A DNA stretch of 64,000 nt from CAZCQP01 sp964500895 (GCA_964500895.1 CAZCQP010000001.1:62001-126000); one strand, 5' to 3'. Shown: positions 8,857 to 17,663, counted from the first letter of the stretch. A program made the numbers and translations. The notes: generated by a model from the sequence alone, not told the origin.

Positions 8857-9958
8857 GTTTTCCTCCTTTTGCCGCCAAATAGCTGCAAAGCTGCTCCCGG
8901 GTGGGGCTATGGCCCTTCTCCACATAAAAACTGCCCACGGCCCCGGCCACTGCCAACACTTCCGTCATGTTCAAGCCCCCACGCAGCCCCAGCAAAAGCC
9001 CGGCGTTGTAGTTGTCGCCACCGCCTGTTGAAATGACTGGGTGTTCTACAAAAAAACCTTCATGGGTGTACGTATTGCCTTCCACCCATGCCACAGAGCC
9101 AGACACCGGATGGATAACCACCCCTTGCACACCCAGTTTCTGGGCAATGGCTTCCGCCAACCGGGGCAAGTCTTCTTCCTCGGTGGCAATGTTCAGAAAT
9201 TGCCGCAAAAGAACGGCTTCGTTTTGGTTTAAGCTTACCACCACTCGGCGGTACAGGGCGTAGTCTTTTAAAATATCCCCCATCGCCTGCACGTGTTCGG
9301 CATTGTGCCGGGAACAGTCTGTAATGTCTACCAATACCAGCTTGTTAAAATCCGAGCCGGCTGGTTTCACCGCCAGTTCCAAAACTCCTTGCCAAATGTT
9401 GTTGGAATAGGTCATTTCGCTCCAGTTCACCAGCCCCACCGTAGCAGCTTGTCCAAACAAGGCTTGTAGTTTTACTTCGCCCAAGGCTTGCACCACAGCT
9501 TCAAATTCCAAATCTGCCGCATCGCCCATCTGGGCCAACATCACTTTGCCGTCCATAAACTCTAGCGCCGTGCATTTGCCATGGTCCGCCACGGAATGGA
9601 GACGGCAGTTTTCCATTCCGCTAAAGACGGGAGACACCTCCGGGTAGCCCATGGTGCCCACACAATCCACCACCATGCCTAAGCGGCCAAGGGCGGCAGA
9701 CAAGTTCACCATGTTGCCCCCCGGCTTGGCCATGATGTTGGCCAGCTCTACCAAGCAACTTAAATGGCTTTTCCCGGCCACAAAGCGGCCGAACTCTCCG
9801 ATGGTTTTAAAATAATCTTTTTCCATGTCCGGGCCCACGGCTTCAACTGGGCGAACCAGTTCGTCCACCACTGCGTCAAAGCCGATGCAGGCCCCGTCTT
9901 CTATCAATTCCGGTAAGGACTGTATTTTCTGAATAATCACATCAATATCCGGCTTCAT
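8831..9958 (-). CDS. PfkB-family sugar kinase
   Basis: Ribokinase-fold kinase of 375 aa. The N-terminal substrate motif is KPGGNMVNLSAALGRLG (about residues 78-94) and the C-terminal catalytic motif is STGGGDNYNAGLLLG (about 315), where the usual DTxGAGD has become ISTGGGD; the catalytic Asp is kept. PfkB kinases phosphorylate sugars or sugar derivatives with ATP. In frl-type operons the partner kinase makes the 6-phosphate that the SIS deglycase splits, which fits this gene order. The substrate is not readable. It sits between the ROK regulator (16-base overlap) and the MalF permease (26-base overlap). Confidence 0.88.
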   Translation of the reverse strand: MKPDIDVIIQKIQSLPELIEDGACIGFDAVVDELVRPVEAVGPDMEKDYFKTIGEFGRFVAGKSHLSCLVELANIMAKPGGNMVNLSAALGRLGMVVDCVGTMGYPEVSPVFSGMENCRLHSVADHGKCTALEFMDGKVMLAQMGDAADLEFEAVVQALGEVKLQALFGQAATVGLVNWSEMTYSNNIWQGVLELAVKPAGSDFNKLVLVDITDCSRHNAEHVQAMGDILKDYALYRRVVVSLNQNEAVLLRQFLNIATEEEDLPRLAEAIAQKLGVQGVVIHPVSGSVAWVEGNTYTHEGFFVEHPVISTGGGDNYNAGLLLGLRGGLNMTEVLAVAGAVGSFYVEKGHSPTREQLCSYLAAKGGKHGETVCTA

Positions 9959-11147
9959 ATTCTATTCCTTTATCCATATTTTGCGGCTTCCATAATAAAT
10001 AGGCCATTTCCGCCGCACCCAGAAGCACGGTGCTTTGGCTGTCCTCGTCGTAGCATATGTCCACCGGACTTGCACCCCGCACCACCCGCCGGGCTTCGTT
10101 CACTTCCTGCACCACCGGCAGCATGTGTTCAAAAAGCACTTGGGGAATGCCCCCAACAACGATGGTTTCAGGGTCAAACAAGTTCACCAGCAAAGACACG
10201 AGCTCACCCAATACGGCGCCATTGTCTTTGGCCACCGCCACTGCTTTTTCATCGTTGGCTGCCAATTTTTCCATGAACATTTCCCATCCGGCCATATCGC
10301 CCGCAGGAAATGCCCGCCCAATAAATTTTTCTGAGAAGCCGTATAAAGATAAATCTGTTTGCACGCACCGGGGGCAACCACAAATGCGGCAATTTTTGCT
10401 TAGCTTACCCAAGGGAATGTGGCATATTTCAGAACCGTAACCGTTTCGGCCCAGCACTTGCCGGCCGCCGGACAAAATGCCCACGCCAACCCCTTCGCTT
10501 AAATAAATGTAAATTATATCTTTTTTGTGGCTTACATTGGTTGTAGCCATGACGCACAAGTTGGATTCATTTTCTATATGCACAGGCACGTTCAGCGCCT
10601 GGCTGAGCATGGTTTTAATGGGCTGGCATTCAAACAAATCCAGTTCCGATGCCACAATGGTTTCTGTGTGGATGTCGTAAATGCCGGAAACAGCCACGCT
10701 CATGCCCACCACTTTTTGCCGCATGCGCTCTGCAAAACCATACTCATACTGGTTTTTGGTGCATTGGATAAGCTGCTCCAATGTCATTTGGGGGCCATAG
10801 GTAAAATCTATTTGGTGCACTTGCTCTAAAAATAGGTTATACAGCGCCAGCCGTACCTTTCCAATGCGGTGGAAATCTGCCACAGCCAAATACCGGGCCT
10901 GTTTGTTCAGAGACAACACTTTCGGCAGCCGCCCCACAGCCACGGCATGGGTTTCCTCCAGCCCCGTCTCCAGCACAATGCCCTTTTCCAACAGCTGGTT
11001 ACACATGGTAGACACCGTGGCGAAACTAAGCCCCAAATGGCTGGCAATGTCTTTCTTGGTGGCAGGGCTGTTGGTGCGTAAATACCCTACAATACGTTTT
11101 AAATTATAATTTTTAATTTCAACAACACTTTGAATAGCTGGGGACAT
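9942..11147 (-). CDS. ROK-family transcriptional regulator (NagC/XylR type)
   Basis: Sugar-responsive repressor of 401 aa. The ATG at 11147 was chosen (AAGGTG upstream) over a longer frame. The N-terminal winged helix covers about residues 10-65 (ATKKDIASHLGLSFATVSTMCNQLL). The ROK domain follows with ATP/sugar-binding segments and a cysteine cluster (ICHIPLGK, then CRICGCPRC) that corresponds to the ROK zinc site. Its place inside the operon, after the binding protein and before the kinase, suggests that it controls this operon in response to the imported sugar or its phosphate. A candidate operator flanks the operon -10 element (12606-12640). Confidence 0.9.
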   Translation of the reverse strand: MSPAIQSVVEIKNYNLKRIVGYLRTNSPATKKDIASHLGLSFATVSTMCNQLLEKGIVLETGLEETHAVAVGRLPKVLSLNKQARYLAVADFHRIGKVRLALYNLFLEQVHQIDFTYGPQMTLEQLIQCTKNQYEYGFAERMRQKVVGMSVAVSGIYDIHTETIVASELDLFECQPIKTMLSQALNVPVHIENESNLCVMATTNVSHKKDIIYIYLSEGVGVGILSGGRQVLGRNGYGSEICHIPLGKLSKNCRICGCPRCVQTDLSLYGFSEKFIGRAFPAGDMAGWEMFMEKLAANDEKAVAVAKDNGAVLGELVSLLVNLFDPETIVVGGIPQVLFEHMLPVVQEVNEARRVVRGASPVDICYDEDSQSTVLLGAAEMAYLLWKPQNMDKGIEYEAGY

Positions 11148-11180
11148 AAGACACCTTACTTTCTTTTTGGTTAATGATTC

Positions 11181-11229
11181 AAAAAGTGTGTGTTTAGAGA
11201 AATGCCGAAGATATGGCATTTCTCTAAAC
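11181..11229 (-). terminator. Intra-operon hairpin between binding-protein and ROK genes
   Basis: Perfect 15-bp inverted repeat: arms 11192-11206 and 11215-11229 around an 8-base loop. On the minus strand it follows the binding-protein gene and is followed by a short T run (11185-11181). It is probably a partial terminator or an mRNA-stabilising hairpin that gives more binding protein than downstream products, a common arrangement in ABC operons. Confidence 0.75.
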
Positions 11230-11260
11230 TTTATCCGTCTTATCGGCAGCCCATGATGTA

Positions 11261-12580
11261 TTATTCTACTACTGCTAATGCATCTAACCGTTCACAAAAG
11301 GCTTTTGCATCAATTTCCCCTACAGAAAGGGCATTCACCGCATTGGTGATTTCTGCAAACAGCTTTTTGTTGGTCAGCCGGTAGCTGGCCACAGATGATA
11401 CAGCGTTTTGCTGAAGCGCCAGTGTGGCCTGCACACTGCCCGGAAGCATGGCCTTCATTTCCTCACTCACATTTTGGAAAGCCATCAGCGCCCCAGTTTC
11501 CTCCAGGCATTTTGCTGCATTTTCCTGTGAATAGAAGTATTGTAGCAGTTCTGCCACATAAGGCAAGTTTGCATCGGTTGCCTGTTTAGGTAAAATCATC
11601 ACTTCAATAATGGGCGTGAACACTGGCTTGCCGTCTTCGGTGGGCACGGCAAAAGGCATCAGTTCAAAACCTTCGGGCCATTGGTCGCCCATTTCACCTT
11701 CCAGCCAGGTTCCAACAGGAATGAACGCCGCTTTATGGTTGATAAATTCAATTTGAGACTGAATGTGGTCCATAGCGATAGAGTTAGGGGTTACATACCC
11801 AGCGTCCACCAGCTTTTGCCATTCTTCAACAGCCGCAACCACAGAAGGGTTCATCCATGCGCCTTTTTCCCCTTTGTTCAAAGCTTCTGCCGCAGCCGGG
11901 TCTTTGGACACAATCAGCGGGTAAATGAAGCTGTCATGCACCATAAAGGCATAGGCGCCGCCATAGACCATGGGGGTAACCCCTTCACTATGTAATTGGG
12001 CACAGGCTGCTTTGAAGCCATCCATGGTAGCCAATGCGGCAGGATCTATGCCTTGTGCGGCTAGAAAGGCGTTGTCGTAAAAATTGGCGGCCACATATTG
12101 GGTTAAGGGCAGCAGGTAGTGGCTGCCTTCCCAGTTGCCTAAATCCAGACCGGCTTGCAGCAGCCTGTCTTTTAAGGTTTCGTCTCCCTCGGCGGTGTTC
12201 ATGGCCAGCACGTCATCCACCGGGTTTAACATGCCGTCTTTATACATGCCGTAAAGGTCTACATCGGAAGCCCAGGAAAAGAAAATATCCGGCGCATTTT
12301 TTGAAGCCATCAGGTTGTTGATTTCACTGTATGCTTCCGGTGAAATGTTTAAATTGATGGTAATGTCCGGGTATTTTTCTTGCATCTTCGCCACAGCATA
12401 ATCCATAAACGGCTCGGTCACTTCTTGTTGCCACAAAATATCAATGACAATATCTTTGCCTGTGCCTGCTCCTTCACCGCTGCTGTTTGCGGGGGCAGCT
12501 GGTTCGGCTGCGCTTTTTCCACAAGCAGCCAATGTAAGGGTGAGTGCGCCGACCAAAATCAAGCTTATCCATTTTTTCAT
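11261..12580 (-). CDS. Sugar ABC transporter substrate-binding lipoprotein
   Basis: Extracellular solute-binding protein of 439 aa (family 1, CUT1 class). A lipoprotein signal peptide ends in LTLAACGKS (lipobox Cys near residue 20), then comes a Ser/Ala/Gly-rich linker and the two-lobe binding fold (DIVIDILWQQEVTEPFMDYA; later FINHKAAFIPVGTWLEGEM, typical of the family). It is the first gene of the minus-strand operon and is separated from the ROK gene by a strong hairpin. The ligand cannot be told from sequence. Confidence 0.93.
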   Translation of the reverse strand: MKKWISLILVGALTLTLAACGKSAAEPAAPANSSGEGAGTGKDIVIDILWQQEVTEPFMDYAVAKMQEKYPDITINLNISPEAYSEINNLMASKNAPDIFFSWASDVDLYGMYKDGMLNPVDDVLAMNTAEGDETLKDRLLQAGLDLGNWEGSHYLLPLTQYVAANFYDNAFLAAQGIDPAALATMDGFKAACAQLHSEGVTPMVYGGAYAFMVHDSFIYPLIVSKDPAAAEALNKGEKGAWMNPSVVAAVEEWQKLVDAGYVTPNSIAMDHIQSQIEFINHKAAFIPVGTWLEGEMGDQWPEGFELMPFAVPTEDGKPVFTPIIEVMILPKQATDANLPYVAELLQYFYSQENAAKCLEETGALMAFQNVSEEMKAMLPGSVQATLALQQNAVSSVASYRLTNKKLFAEITNAVNALSVGEIDAKAFCERLDALAVVE

Positions 12581-12605
12581 TGCATGACCTCTCTTCTGTA
12601 AATAG

Positions 12606-12640
12606 TTTAAGTAATTTTAACCATTATTATAATACTTAAA
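12606..12640. promoter_or_regulatory. Inverted repeat around the operon -10, candidate ROK operator
   Basis: Arms TTTAAGTA (12606-12613) and TACTTAAA (12633-12640) enclose the -10 element. The position would suit a repressor. Binding by the operon's ROK protein is inference only; the region is AT-rich, so chance is possible. Confidence 0.4.
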
Positions 12641-12654
12641 ATAATATATAACAA
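12626..12654 (-). promoter_or_regulatory. Sigma-A promoter of the sugar/methyltransferase operon
   Basis: On the minus strand: -35 TTGTTA (12654-12649), 17-bp spacer, -10 TATAAT (12631-12626), about 45 bp before the binding-protein ATG. Confidence 0.8.
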
Positions 12655-12717
12655 TATACAAAAGCTTAAAAAAACATATTGGAATCTTGTGTATCTTGTA
12701 TATTTATCTACTAATCC

Positions 12718-13398
12718 TTAGCTTTTCTTTGTAATAAAGGGATCCAGCCTACCAGCCAGAGACATGGCCGTCATGGTTTGCAAATACACTTTCCCCGGGC
12801 CTGTTAATGTGGTAAGAAACAGCCCTTCCCCTCCGAAAATCATATTGGTGAAACCTTTCACCATTTCAGCGGAATAACTGACCGAAGCTTCATAAATAGC
12901 CACATGAGCTGTATCCACTTTCAACTTTTGGCCCGGTGCTAAATCCATTTCCATAATGCTGCCGTCCAGCTCCAAAAACACCAACCCGCTACCTTTCACC
13001 CTTTGCAGTAAGAAACCTTCCCCGCCGAACAAACCGCCTTTTAAACCCTTCACCACTTCTATGGAAAGCTCCACCGTAGGTTGGGCACATAAAAACGCAC
13101 TCTTTTGGCATATGTATTGTTTGCCGTCGGATAAGTCTAAGGGAATGATGTGCCCGGGAAAGGAAGAAGCAAACGTGATGTATTGGCCATTGGCTTCAGC
13201 GGTGTAGGTGGCCATAAACAAAGAGTCGCCAGTTAGCATACGCCCCAGCCCTTTTGCCAGGCCCCCTTTCATATTGGTGGACATTTGAATGCCTTCTGTC
13301 ATCCAGCTCATGCCGCCGGACTGGGTATAGATGCTTTCCCCCTGGTTCAGTTCTATGGTTACTGCGGGTAAATTGTTGCCAAATACCTTGTACTGCAT
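12718..13398 (-). CDS. AIM24/TIGR00266 family protein
   Basis: Protein of 226 aa matching the TIGR00266/AIM24-like family of tryptophan RNA-binding attenuator-like beta folds. Visible features are the start MQYKVFGNNLPAVTIEL, the SGGMSWM segment, and repeated Gly-rich loops (GGLFGGEGFLLQRVKGSG and NMIFGGEGLFLTTLTGPG). Homologs are widespread in bacteria and the biochemical role is unsettled. No signal peptide. It is a single gene, separated from the sugar operon by that operon's promoter region and divergent from secG. Confidence 0.85.
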   Translation of the reverse strand: MQYKVFGNNLPAVTIELNQGESIYTQSGGMSWMTEGIQMSTNMKGGLAKGLGRMLTGDSLFMATYTAEANGQYITFASSFPGHIIPLDLSDGKQYICQKSAFLCAQPTVELSIEVVKGLKGGLFGGEGFLLQRVKGSGLVFLELDGSIMEMDLAPGQKLKVDTAHVAIYEASVSYSAEMVKGFTNMIFGGEGLFLTTLTGPGKVYLQTMTAMSLAGRLDPFITKKS

Positions 13399-13492
13399 GA
13401 ACTTACCTCCTTTTTGAAATAATAATATATTATTTATATTTTAGTCATTATATCATATTAATGCAACATATGGCAAAATTACATTTTTTGTG

Positions 13493-13521
13493 TTGCATGT
13501 TTTTAAAAGTTGTGATACAAT
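13493..13521 (+). promoter_or_regulatory. secG promoter
   Basis: -35 TTGCAT (13493-13498), 17-bp spacer, -10 TACAAT (13516-13521), 27 bp before the secG TTG start. Confidence 0.78.
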
Positions 13522-13547
13522 GCTTGCTGAATAAAGGAGGTGGCGTA

Positions 13548-13793
13548 TTGAGCGCTTTATATATCGTTTTATCTGTGCTATACGGTTTAAGCTGTGTGGC
13601 GCTTATCACTGTTATTTTGTTACAAAAGAAGCGTAGTGCCGGGTTGGGTAACACCATGTCTGGTATGGGCAGTTCTCAAACATACTGGGACAAAAACAAA
13701 GGCCGCTCTTTAGAAGGCACTCTGGAAAAATACACAAAATTACTTGGTTTCGTTTTCTTTGCATTATCTTTTATATTATGTTTAGTAAAGTAA
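13548..13793 (+). CDS. secG: Preprotein translocase subunit SecG
   Basis: Small translocase subunit, 81 aa. The start is TTG at 13548 behind a near-perfect AAAGGAGG, preferred over upstream in-frame codons that would add a non-homologous extension. Two membrane helices (about residues 3-23 and 57-77) flank a loop with the family pattern LLQKKRSAGLGNTMSG. SecG joins SecYE and assists SecA-driven protein export. A terminator follows, then rnr; the secG-rnr order is common in Firmicutes. Confidence 0.93.
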   Translation: MSALYIVLSVLYGLSCVALITVILLQKKRSAGLGNTMSGMGSSQTYWDKNKGRSLEGTLEKYTKLLGFVFFALSFILCLVK

Positions 13794-13808
13794 TGAATGG
13801 GGATTAAA

Positions 13809-13843
13809 AAGAGGGGATAATATACATTATCTTCTCTTTTTTT
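13809..13843 (+). terminator. Terminator/attenuator between secG and rnr
   Basis: 13-bp stem with two G-U pairs (13809-13821 with 13826-13838), 4-base loop, then seven T. It lies just before the rnr ribosome-binding site, so it may partly attenuate rnr. No strong separate rnr promoter was seen. Confidence 0.75.
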
Positions 13844-13863
13844 CTTTTTGGAGGAATTGGTTT

Positions 13864-15984
13864 ATGAGCATACAAGAACAAGCACAAAAAATATTGTCCC
13901 TTTTAAACGACCCCCTATATAAACCCATGAAGCCCAAAGAATTGGCCCATTTGATGCAGGTGCCCGAAGATGCCAAGCAGGATTTTAAACAATTGCTGGA
14001 CCAATTGGAAGCCGAAGGCAAAATGACCATTACGGCCAAAGGCCGGGTGGTGCTTCCTCAAGGCGCCGGGCTGATTAAGGGCACCTTCATAGGCAACGTC
14101 AGGGGCTTTGGTTTTGTGGTGCCGGAGGAAGGCCAAGGGGACGATGTGTATATCCCCGCAGAAGATACGGGTAAAGCCCGGCATAAAGATGTGGTGCTTT
14201 GCCGCCTAACCCGGAACGAAGAAGGAAACAGACGCAGCCAGGGTGTGGTTGTGAAGATACTGTCCCGGGGCTTTGAGCAGCTGGTGGGCACCTTTTATAA
14301 GGAAAAAACCTTTGGGGTAGTGGTGCCGGACGACCCTAAACTGCCCATAGAAATTCTAGTGGATTTTAAAGACAGCCAAGATGCGGTTACTGGGCATAAG
14401 GTAACGGTGAAAATCATTGAAAAGGAAAACCAAAGCGGGCAGCACCCCCAAGGTGTGATTACCGGCATTTTGGGCCACAGAAACGACCCTGGGGTGGACA
14501 TTTTAAGCATCATTTACCGCCACAACCTGCCCATAGAATTTGACGGCCCGGCGCTGGAGCAACTGGACACCATCACCGGCCACATTACGCCAGAGGAAAT
14601 AAGCAACCGCCGGGACTTACGCCATCTGCAAACCATCACCATTGACGGGGCAGACACTAAAGACGTAGATGATGCCGTCACCCTGGATGTGCTGCCGGAT
14701 GGGGGCTACCGGCTTGGGGTGCACATTGCCGACGTAAGCCATTATGTGAAAGCCAAAACCCCTTTGGACAAAGCGGCCTATCAGCGGGGCACCAGTGTGT
14801 ACTTGGCAGACCGGGTGATTCCCATGCTGCCCCCTAAGCTGTCCAACGACATTTGCTCCCTGAACCCAGAAGTGGACCGGTTGGCTTTAAGCTGCATCAT
14901 GACCATTAACCCCCAGGGTAAGGTGATTGACCACGAAATCGTCAATGCCATCATTCAAGTGGATGCCCCCATCAACTACGACAAGGTGGCAGAAATACTT
15001 ACCAACGACCAGTCCCCCCTGCGGGAAGCTTATGCCGCCTATATGCCACTGCTGGAAGGTTTGGCCAGGTTAAGCGAACAGCTGCGGGAAAACCGGGTGA
15101 AACGGGGGGCCATTGAATTTGATTTTCCTGAACCCAAGCTCATATTAGATGAAAAGGGCCATCCCACAGACATTGTGCTGCGCCGCCGCAACATTGCCAC
15201 AGGCATCATTGAAGAATGCATGATTTTATGCAACGAAACCATTGCATCCGCTTATGCCTGGCTTACGGTGCCTTTTGTGTACCGCTGCCATGAGAAACCG
15301 GAGGAGGACAAACTGCGCACCCTTTGGGCCTTTGCTGGCCATTTCGGCTATAAGCGCAAAGGCCGGGGCAACCATGCCATGGCGTTGCAAGGGTTGCTTT
15401 CCAAAATTGAAAGCGCCCCAGAAGAAGCCATGATTAGCCGTGTGATGTTGCGCAGCTTAAAGCAGGCCCGGTATACCCATGAAAACATTGGGCATTTTGG
15501 CCTGGCTTCCGATGCCTACTGTCATTTTACCTCCCCCATTCGCCGTTACCCAGACTTGCTCATTCACCGCATCATCAAAGCCCATTTGGCTGGAGGGTAT
15601 ACCAAAATGCTGGAAACCCTGAACGAGCATATTGAAGACTTGTGTCGGCATTGCTCCACAACGGAACGCCGGGCAGAAATGTGCGAACGGGATGTGATGG
15701 ACATGAAGAAAGTGGCTTACATGGCAGACAAGGTAGGCCAGATTTTCACCGGGGTTATCAGCGGGGTTACAGGCTGGGGCATGTTTGTGGAACTGCCCAA
15801 CACGGTGGAAGGCATGGTGCCCATGTCCGACATTCCCGGGGATTATTACATTTACGACAAAGAGCGGCTTTGTTTAACCGGGGAACGCACCGGCAAAACT
15901 TATGCTTTAGGGGATATGGTGACAGTGCAGCTGGTGATGGCAGACGAAGAAGCGTGCAGACTGACTTTTACACTTTCTTTTTAA
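13864..15984 (+). CDS. rnr: Ribonuclease R
   Basis: 3'-5' exoribonuclease of 706 aa. Order: N-terminal helical/OB cold-shock domains (about 1-230), the RNB catalytic core (about 250-580) with the Asp cluster TIDGADTKDVDDAVTL, RLGVHIADVSHYV and HFTSPIRRYPDLLIHR, and a C-terminal S1 domain (GVISGVTGWGMFVELPNTVEGMVP). It degrades structured RNA and takes part in rRNA quality control and tmRNA-linked mRNA decay. smpB and ssrA, which often follow rnr, are absent here; hpf follows instead. The ATG has GGAGG at good spacing. Confidence 0.97.
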   Translation: MSIQEQAQKILSLLNDPLYKPMKPKELAHLMQVPEDAKQDFKQLLDQLEAEGKMTITAKGRVVLPQGAGLIKGTFIGNVRGFGFVVPEEGQGDDVYIPAEDTGKARHKDVVLCRLTRNEEGNRRSQGVVVKILSRGFEQLVGTFYKEKTFGVVVPDDPKLPIEILVDFKDSQDAVTGHKVTVKIIEKENQSGQHPQGVITGILGHRNDPGVDILSIIYRHNLPIEFDGPALEQLDTITGHITPEEISNRRDLRHLQTITIDGADTKDVDDAVTLDVLPDGGYRLGVHIADVSHYVKAKTPLDKAAYQRGTSVYLADRVIPMLPPKLSNDICSLNPEVDRLALSCIMTINPQGKVIDHEIVNAIIQVDAPINYDKVAEILTNDQSPLREAYAAYMPLLEGLARLSEQLRENRVKRGAIEFDFPEPKLILDEKGHPTDIVLRRRNIATGIIEECMILCNETIASAYAWLTVPFVYRCHEKPEEDKLRTLWAFAGHFGYKRKGRGNHAMALQGLLSKIESAPEEAMISRVMLRSLKQARYTHENIGHFGLASDAYCHFTSPIRRYPDLLIHRIIKAHLAGGYTKMLETLNEHIEDLCRHCSTTERRAEMCERDVMDMKKVAYMADKVGQIFTGVISGVTGWGMFVELPNTVEGMVPMSDIPGDYYIYDKERLCLTGERTGKTYALGDMVTVQLVMADEEACRLTFTLSF

Positions 15985-16083
15985 TAAAAATAAGATAATA
16001 AAGAAGGATTTTTATTCTACAGCCAGAATATATAATCATGTAATCATTTCTGCCTGTGGGCAGTATGAAAGGAGCTGTTTTTT

Positions 16084-16623
16084 ATGCGGTTTACATTTAC
16101 CGGCAAAAATATCACCCTCTCCGATGCCACCAAAGATAAGGTGTCCCAAAAAATTGGGCGGCTGAACCGGCTGTTCCCCAAAGAAGTGGACGTGCATGTC
16201 ACTGTGGGCGTGGTTAAAAACGACTGCACTGTAGAAATAACCATTCCTTTGCAAAAACGCATTTTGCGGGGCGAAGCCACTGCCGAGGACATGAACGTTG
16301 CTGTAGACGCCGTTGTGGATATTTTGGAAAAGCAAATGGTTAAATACAAAGGGCAGCTGCATCACCGTTCCGGGAAAGACAGCCGGTTTAAGGAAGAACT
16401 GAATTTCTATGCCCCAGACGAACAAGAATTTGAAGACGGCGGCATCGTCATTGAGCGGATGAAAAAATTTGCCTTAAAACCCATGGACGCCGAAGAAGCC
16501 GTCATTGAAATGGACATGCTGAACCACAACTTTTATGTGTTCAGAAACGGCCAGACCGACGAGGTGAACGTGGTATATCGGCGCAAGGACGGCACCTACG
16601 GCCTGATTGAACCGGAATATTGA
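16084..16623 (+). CDS. hpf: Ribosome hibernation-promoting factor, long form
   Basis: Long-form HPF (RaiA/YvyD type), 179 aa. The N-terminal S30AE domain starts MRFTFTGKNITLSDATKDKV (about 1-95), and the C-terminal dimerisation domain (about 120-178) contains KPMDAEEAVIEMDMLNHNF and the end NVVYRRKDGTYGLIEPE. Long HPF joins two 70S ribosomes into inactive 100S particles in stationary phase. The ATG follows AAAGGAG. It has its own strong terminator. Confidence 0.96.
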   Translation: MRFTFTGKNITLSDATKDKVSQKIGRLNRLFPKEVDVHVTVGVVKNDCTVEITIPLQKRILRGEATAEDMNVAVDAVVDILEKQMVKYKGQLHHRSGKDSRFKEELNFYAPDEQEFEDGGIVIERMKKFALKPMDAEEAVIEMDMLNHNFYVFRNGQTDEVNVVYRRKDGTYGLIEPEY

Positions 16624-16648
16624 TTTTAAAAATTATAATTGTTTTCTG

Positions 16649-16677
16649 CCGGCAAGGGTAACACCTTGCCGGTTTTT
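16649..16677 (+). terminator. Terminator after hpf
   Basis: 9-bp GC-rich stem (CCGGCAAGG/CCTTGCCGG), 6-base loop, followed by five T; 25 bases after the hpf stop. Confidence 0.92.
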
Positions 16678-16692
16678 AAATGTATATTTAGT

Positions 16693-16721
16693 TTGACAAG
16701 GTTTGTAAATTATTGCATAAT
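16693..16721 (+). promoter_or_regulatory. Promoter of the cyclophilin gene
   Basis: -35 TTGACA (16693-16698), 17-bp spacer, -10 CATAAT (16716-16721). Confidence 0.82.
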
Positions 16722-16768
16722 AACAGGGTGTACGATGAGCATATTATACGAATAAGAGAGGATAAGTT

Positions 16769-17647
16769 ATGAAAAAACGAATGAAAATGGCTGCTGTGGT
16801 GTTAAGCGTGGTTTGTGCCGCTTCCCTTTGGGGCTGCCAGGCCAAACAGGAAGCAACAACACCTTCCCCTTCCCCTACGGCATCTCCCACTGAAACTGAA
16901 GAAGCCCCAGAAGGCGCCGAAGCAGAAAAGGAACTGCCCTTAACGGCACCTTTAGCCTACGGCGAAATTGATTTACCCCAGCTTACCGAACCGGTTGCCG
17001 GGGAAACCATTGCCAAACTGCACACCAATTTTGGGGTAATCACGTTGCGTTTCTTCCCGGAAGATGCCCCCAAAGCTGTGGAAAACTTTTTAACCCACGC
17101 CAAAGACGGCTACTATGACGGGGTGTTGTTCCACCGTGTGGCCAAGGATTTTGTCATTCAAGGTGGCGACCCGAACGGCGATGGCACAGGCGGGGAAAGC
17201 ATTTTTGGTGCGGTGTTTGAAAATGAAACCACACCCAAGTTGCACCATTTAAGAGGGGCGCTAGCCATGGCCAACAGCGGCCCCAACACAAACGGAAGCC
17301 AATTCTACATTGTGCAAAACAATGATGTTGGTGAAACCATGCGCATTGATTTGGAAGAAATGCAGAAAACCATAGACCAGGTGATTGCAGAAGACGAAGA
17401 AGGCAAATTTGTAACTGTGGGGGATGTTTACCCTGAAAAAATTATAAAAAGTTTTCTGGATAACGGGGGAACCCCTGCCCTGGATTACAGATACACCGTA
17501 TTTGGCCAGGTGATTGACGGTATGGACGTGGTGGATGCCATTGCCGCCGTGGAAATAACGCCCTCCAACCCAGATGCACCCAACGATGGGAAACCTGTGC
17601 AAGATGTTGTCATTGAAAAGGTGGAAGTGACTACCTTTGAAAAATAA
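16769..17647 (+). CDS. Cyclophilin-type peptidyl-prolyl isomerase, lipoprotein
   Basis: Secreted prolyl isomerase of 292 aa. A lipoprotein signal peptide (KKRMKMAAVVLSVVCAASLWGC) puts the lipidated Cys near residue 23, then comes a Pro/Thr/Glu-rich linker (about 24-60) and a cyclophilin domain (about 75-290) with VENFLTHAKDGYYDGVLFHRV, FVIQGGDPNGDGTGGESIFG and the core NSGPNTNGSQFYIV. An insertion of about 50 residues after QFYIV (about 190-235) is longer than in minimal bacterial cyclophilins. It probably assists folding of exported proteins at the membrane surface. It is a single gene with its own promoter and terminator. Confidence 0.92.
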   Translation: MKKRMKMAAVVLSVVCAASLWGCQAKQEATTPSPSPTASPTETEEAPEGAEAEKELPLTAPLAYGEIDLPQLTEPVAGETIAKLHTNFGVITLRFFPEDAPKAVENFLTHAKDGYYDGVLFHRVAKDFVIQGGDPNGDGTGGESIFGAVFENETTPKLHHLRGALAMANSGPNTNGSQFYIVQNNDVGETMRIDLEEMQKTIDQVIAEDEEGKFVTVGDVYPEKIIKSFLDNGGTPALDYRYTVFGQVIDGMDVVDAIAAVEITPSNPDAPNDGKPVQDVVIEKVEVTTFEK

Positions 17648-17663
17648 GCATCATTGATGAAAC

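Noticed and set aside
13454..13488. Fourth copy of the shared two-component box, upstream of the AIM24-like gene
   Set aside because: 16 of 20 bases match, but the distance to the likely -10 differs, so not counted.
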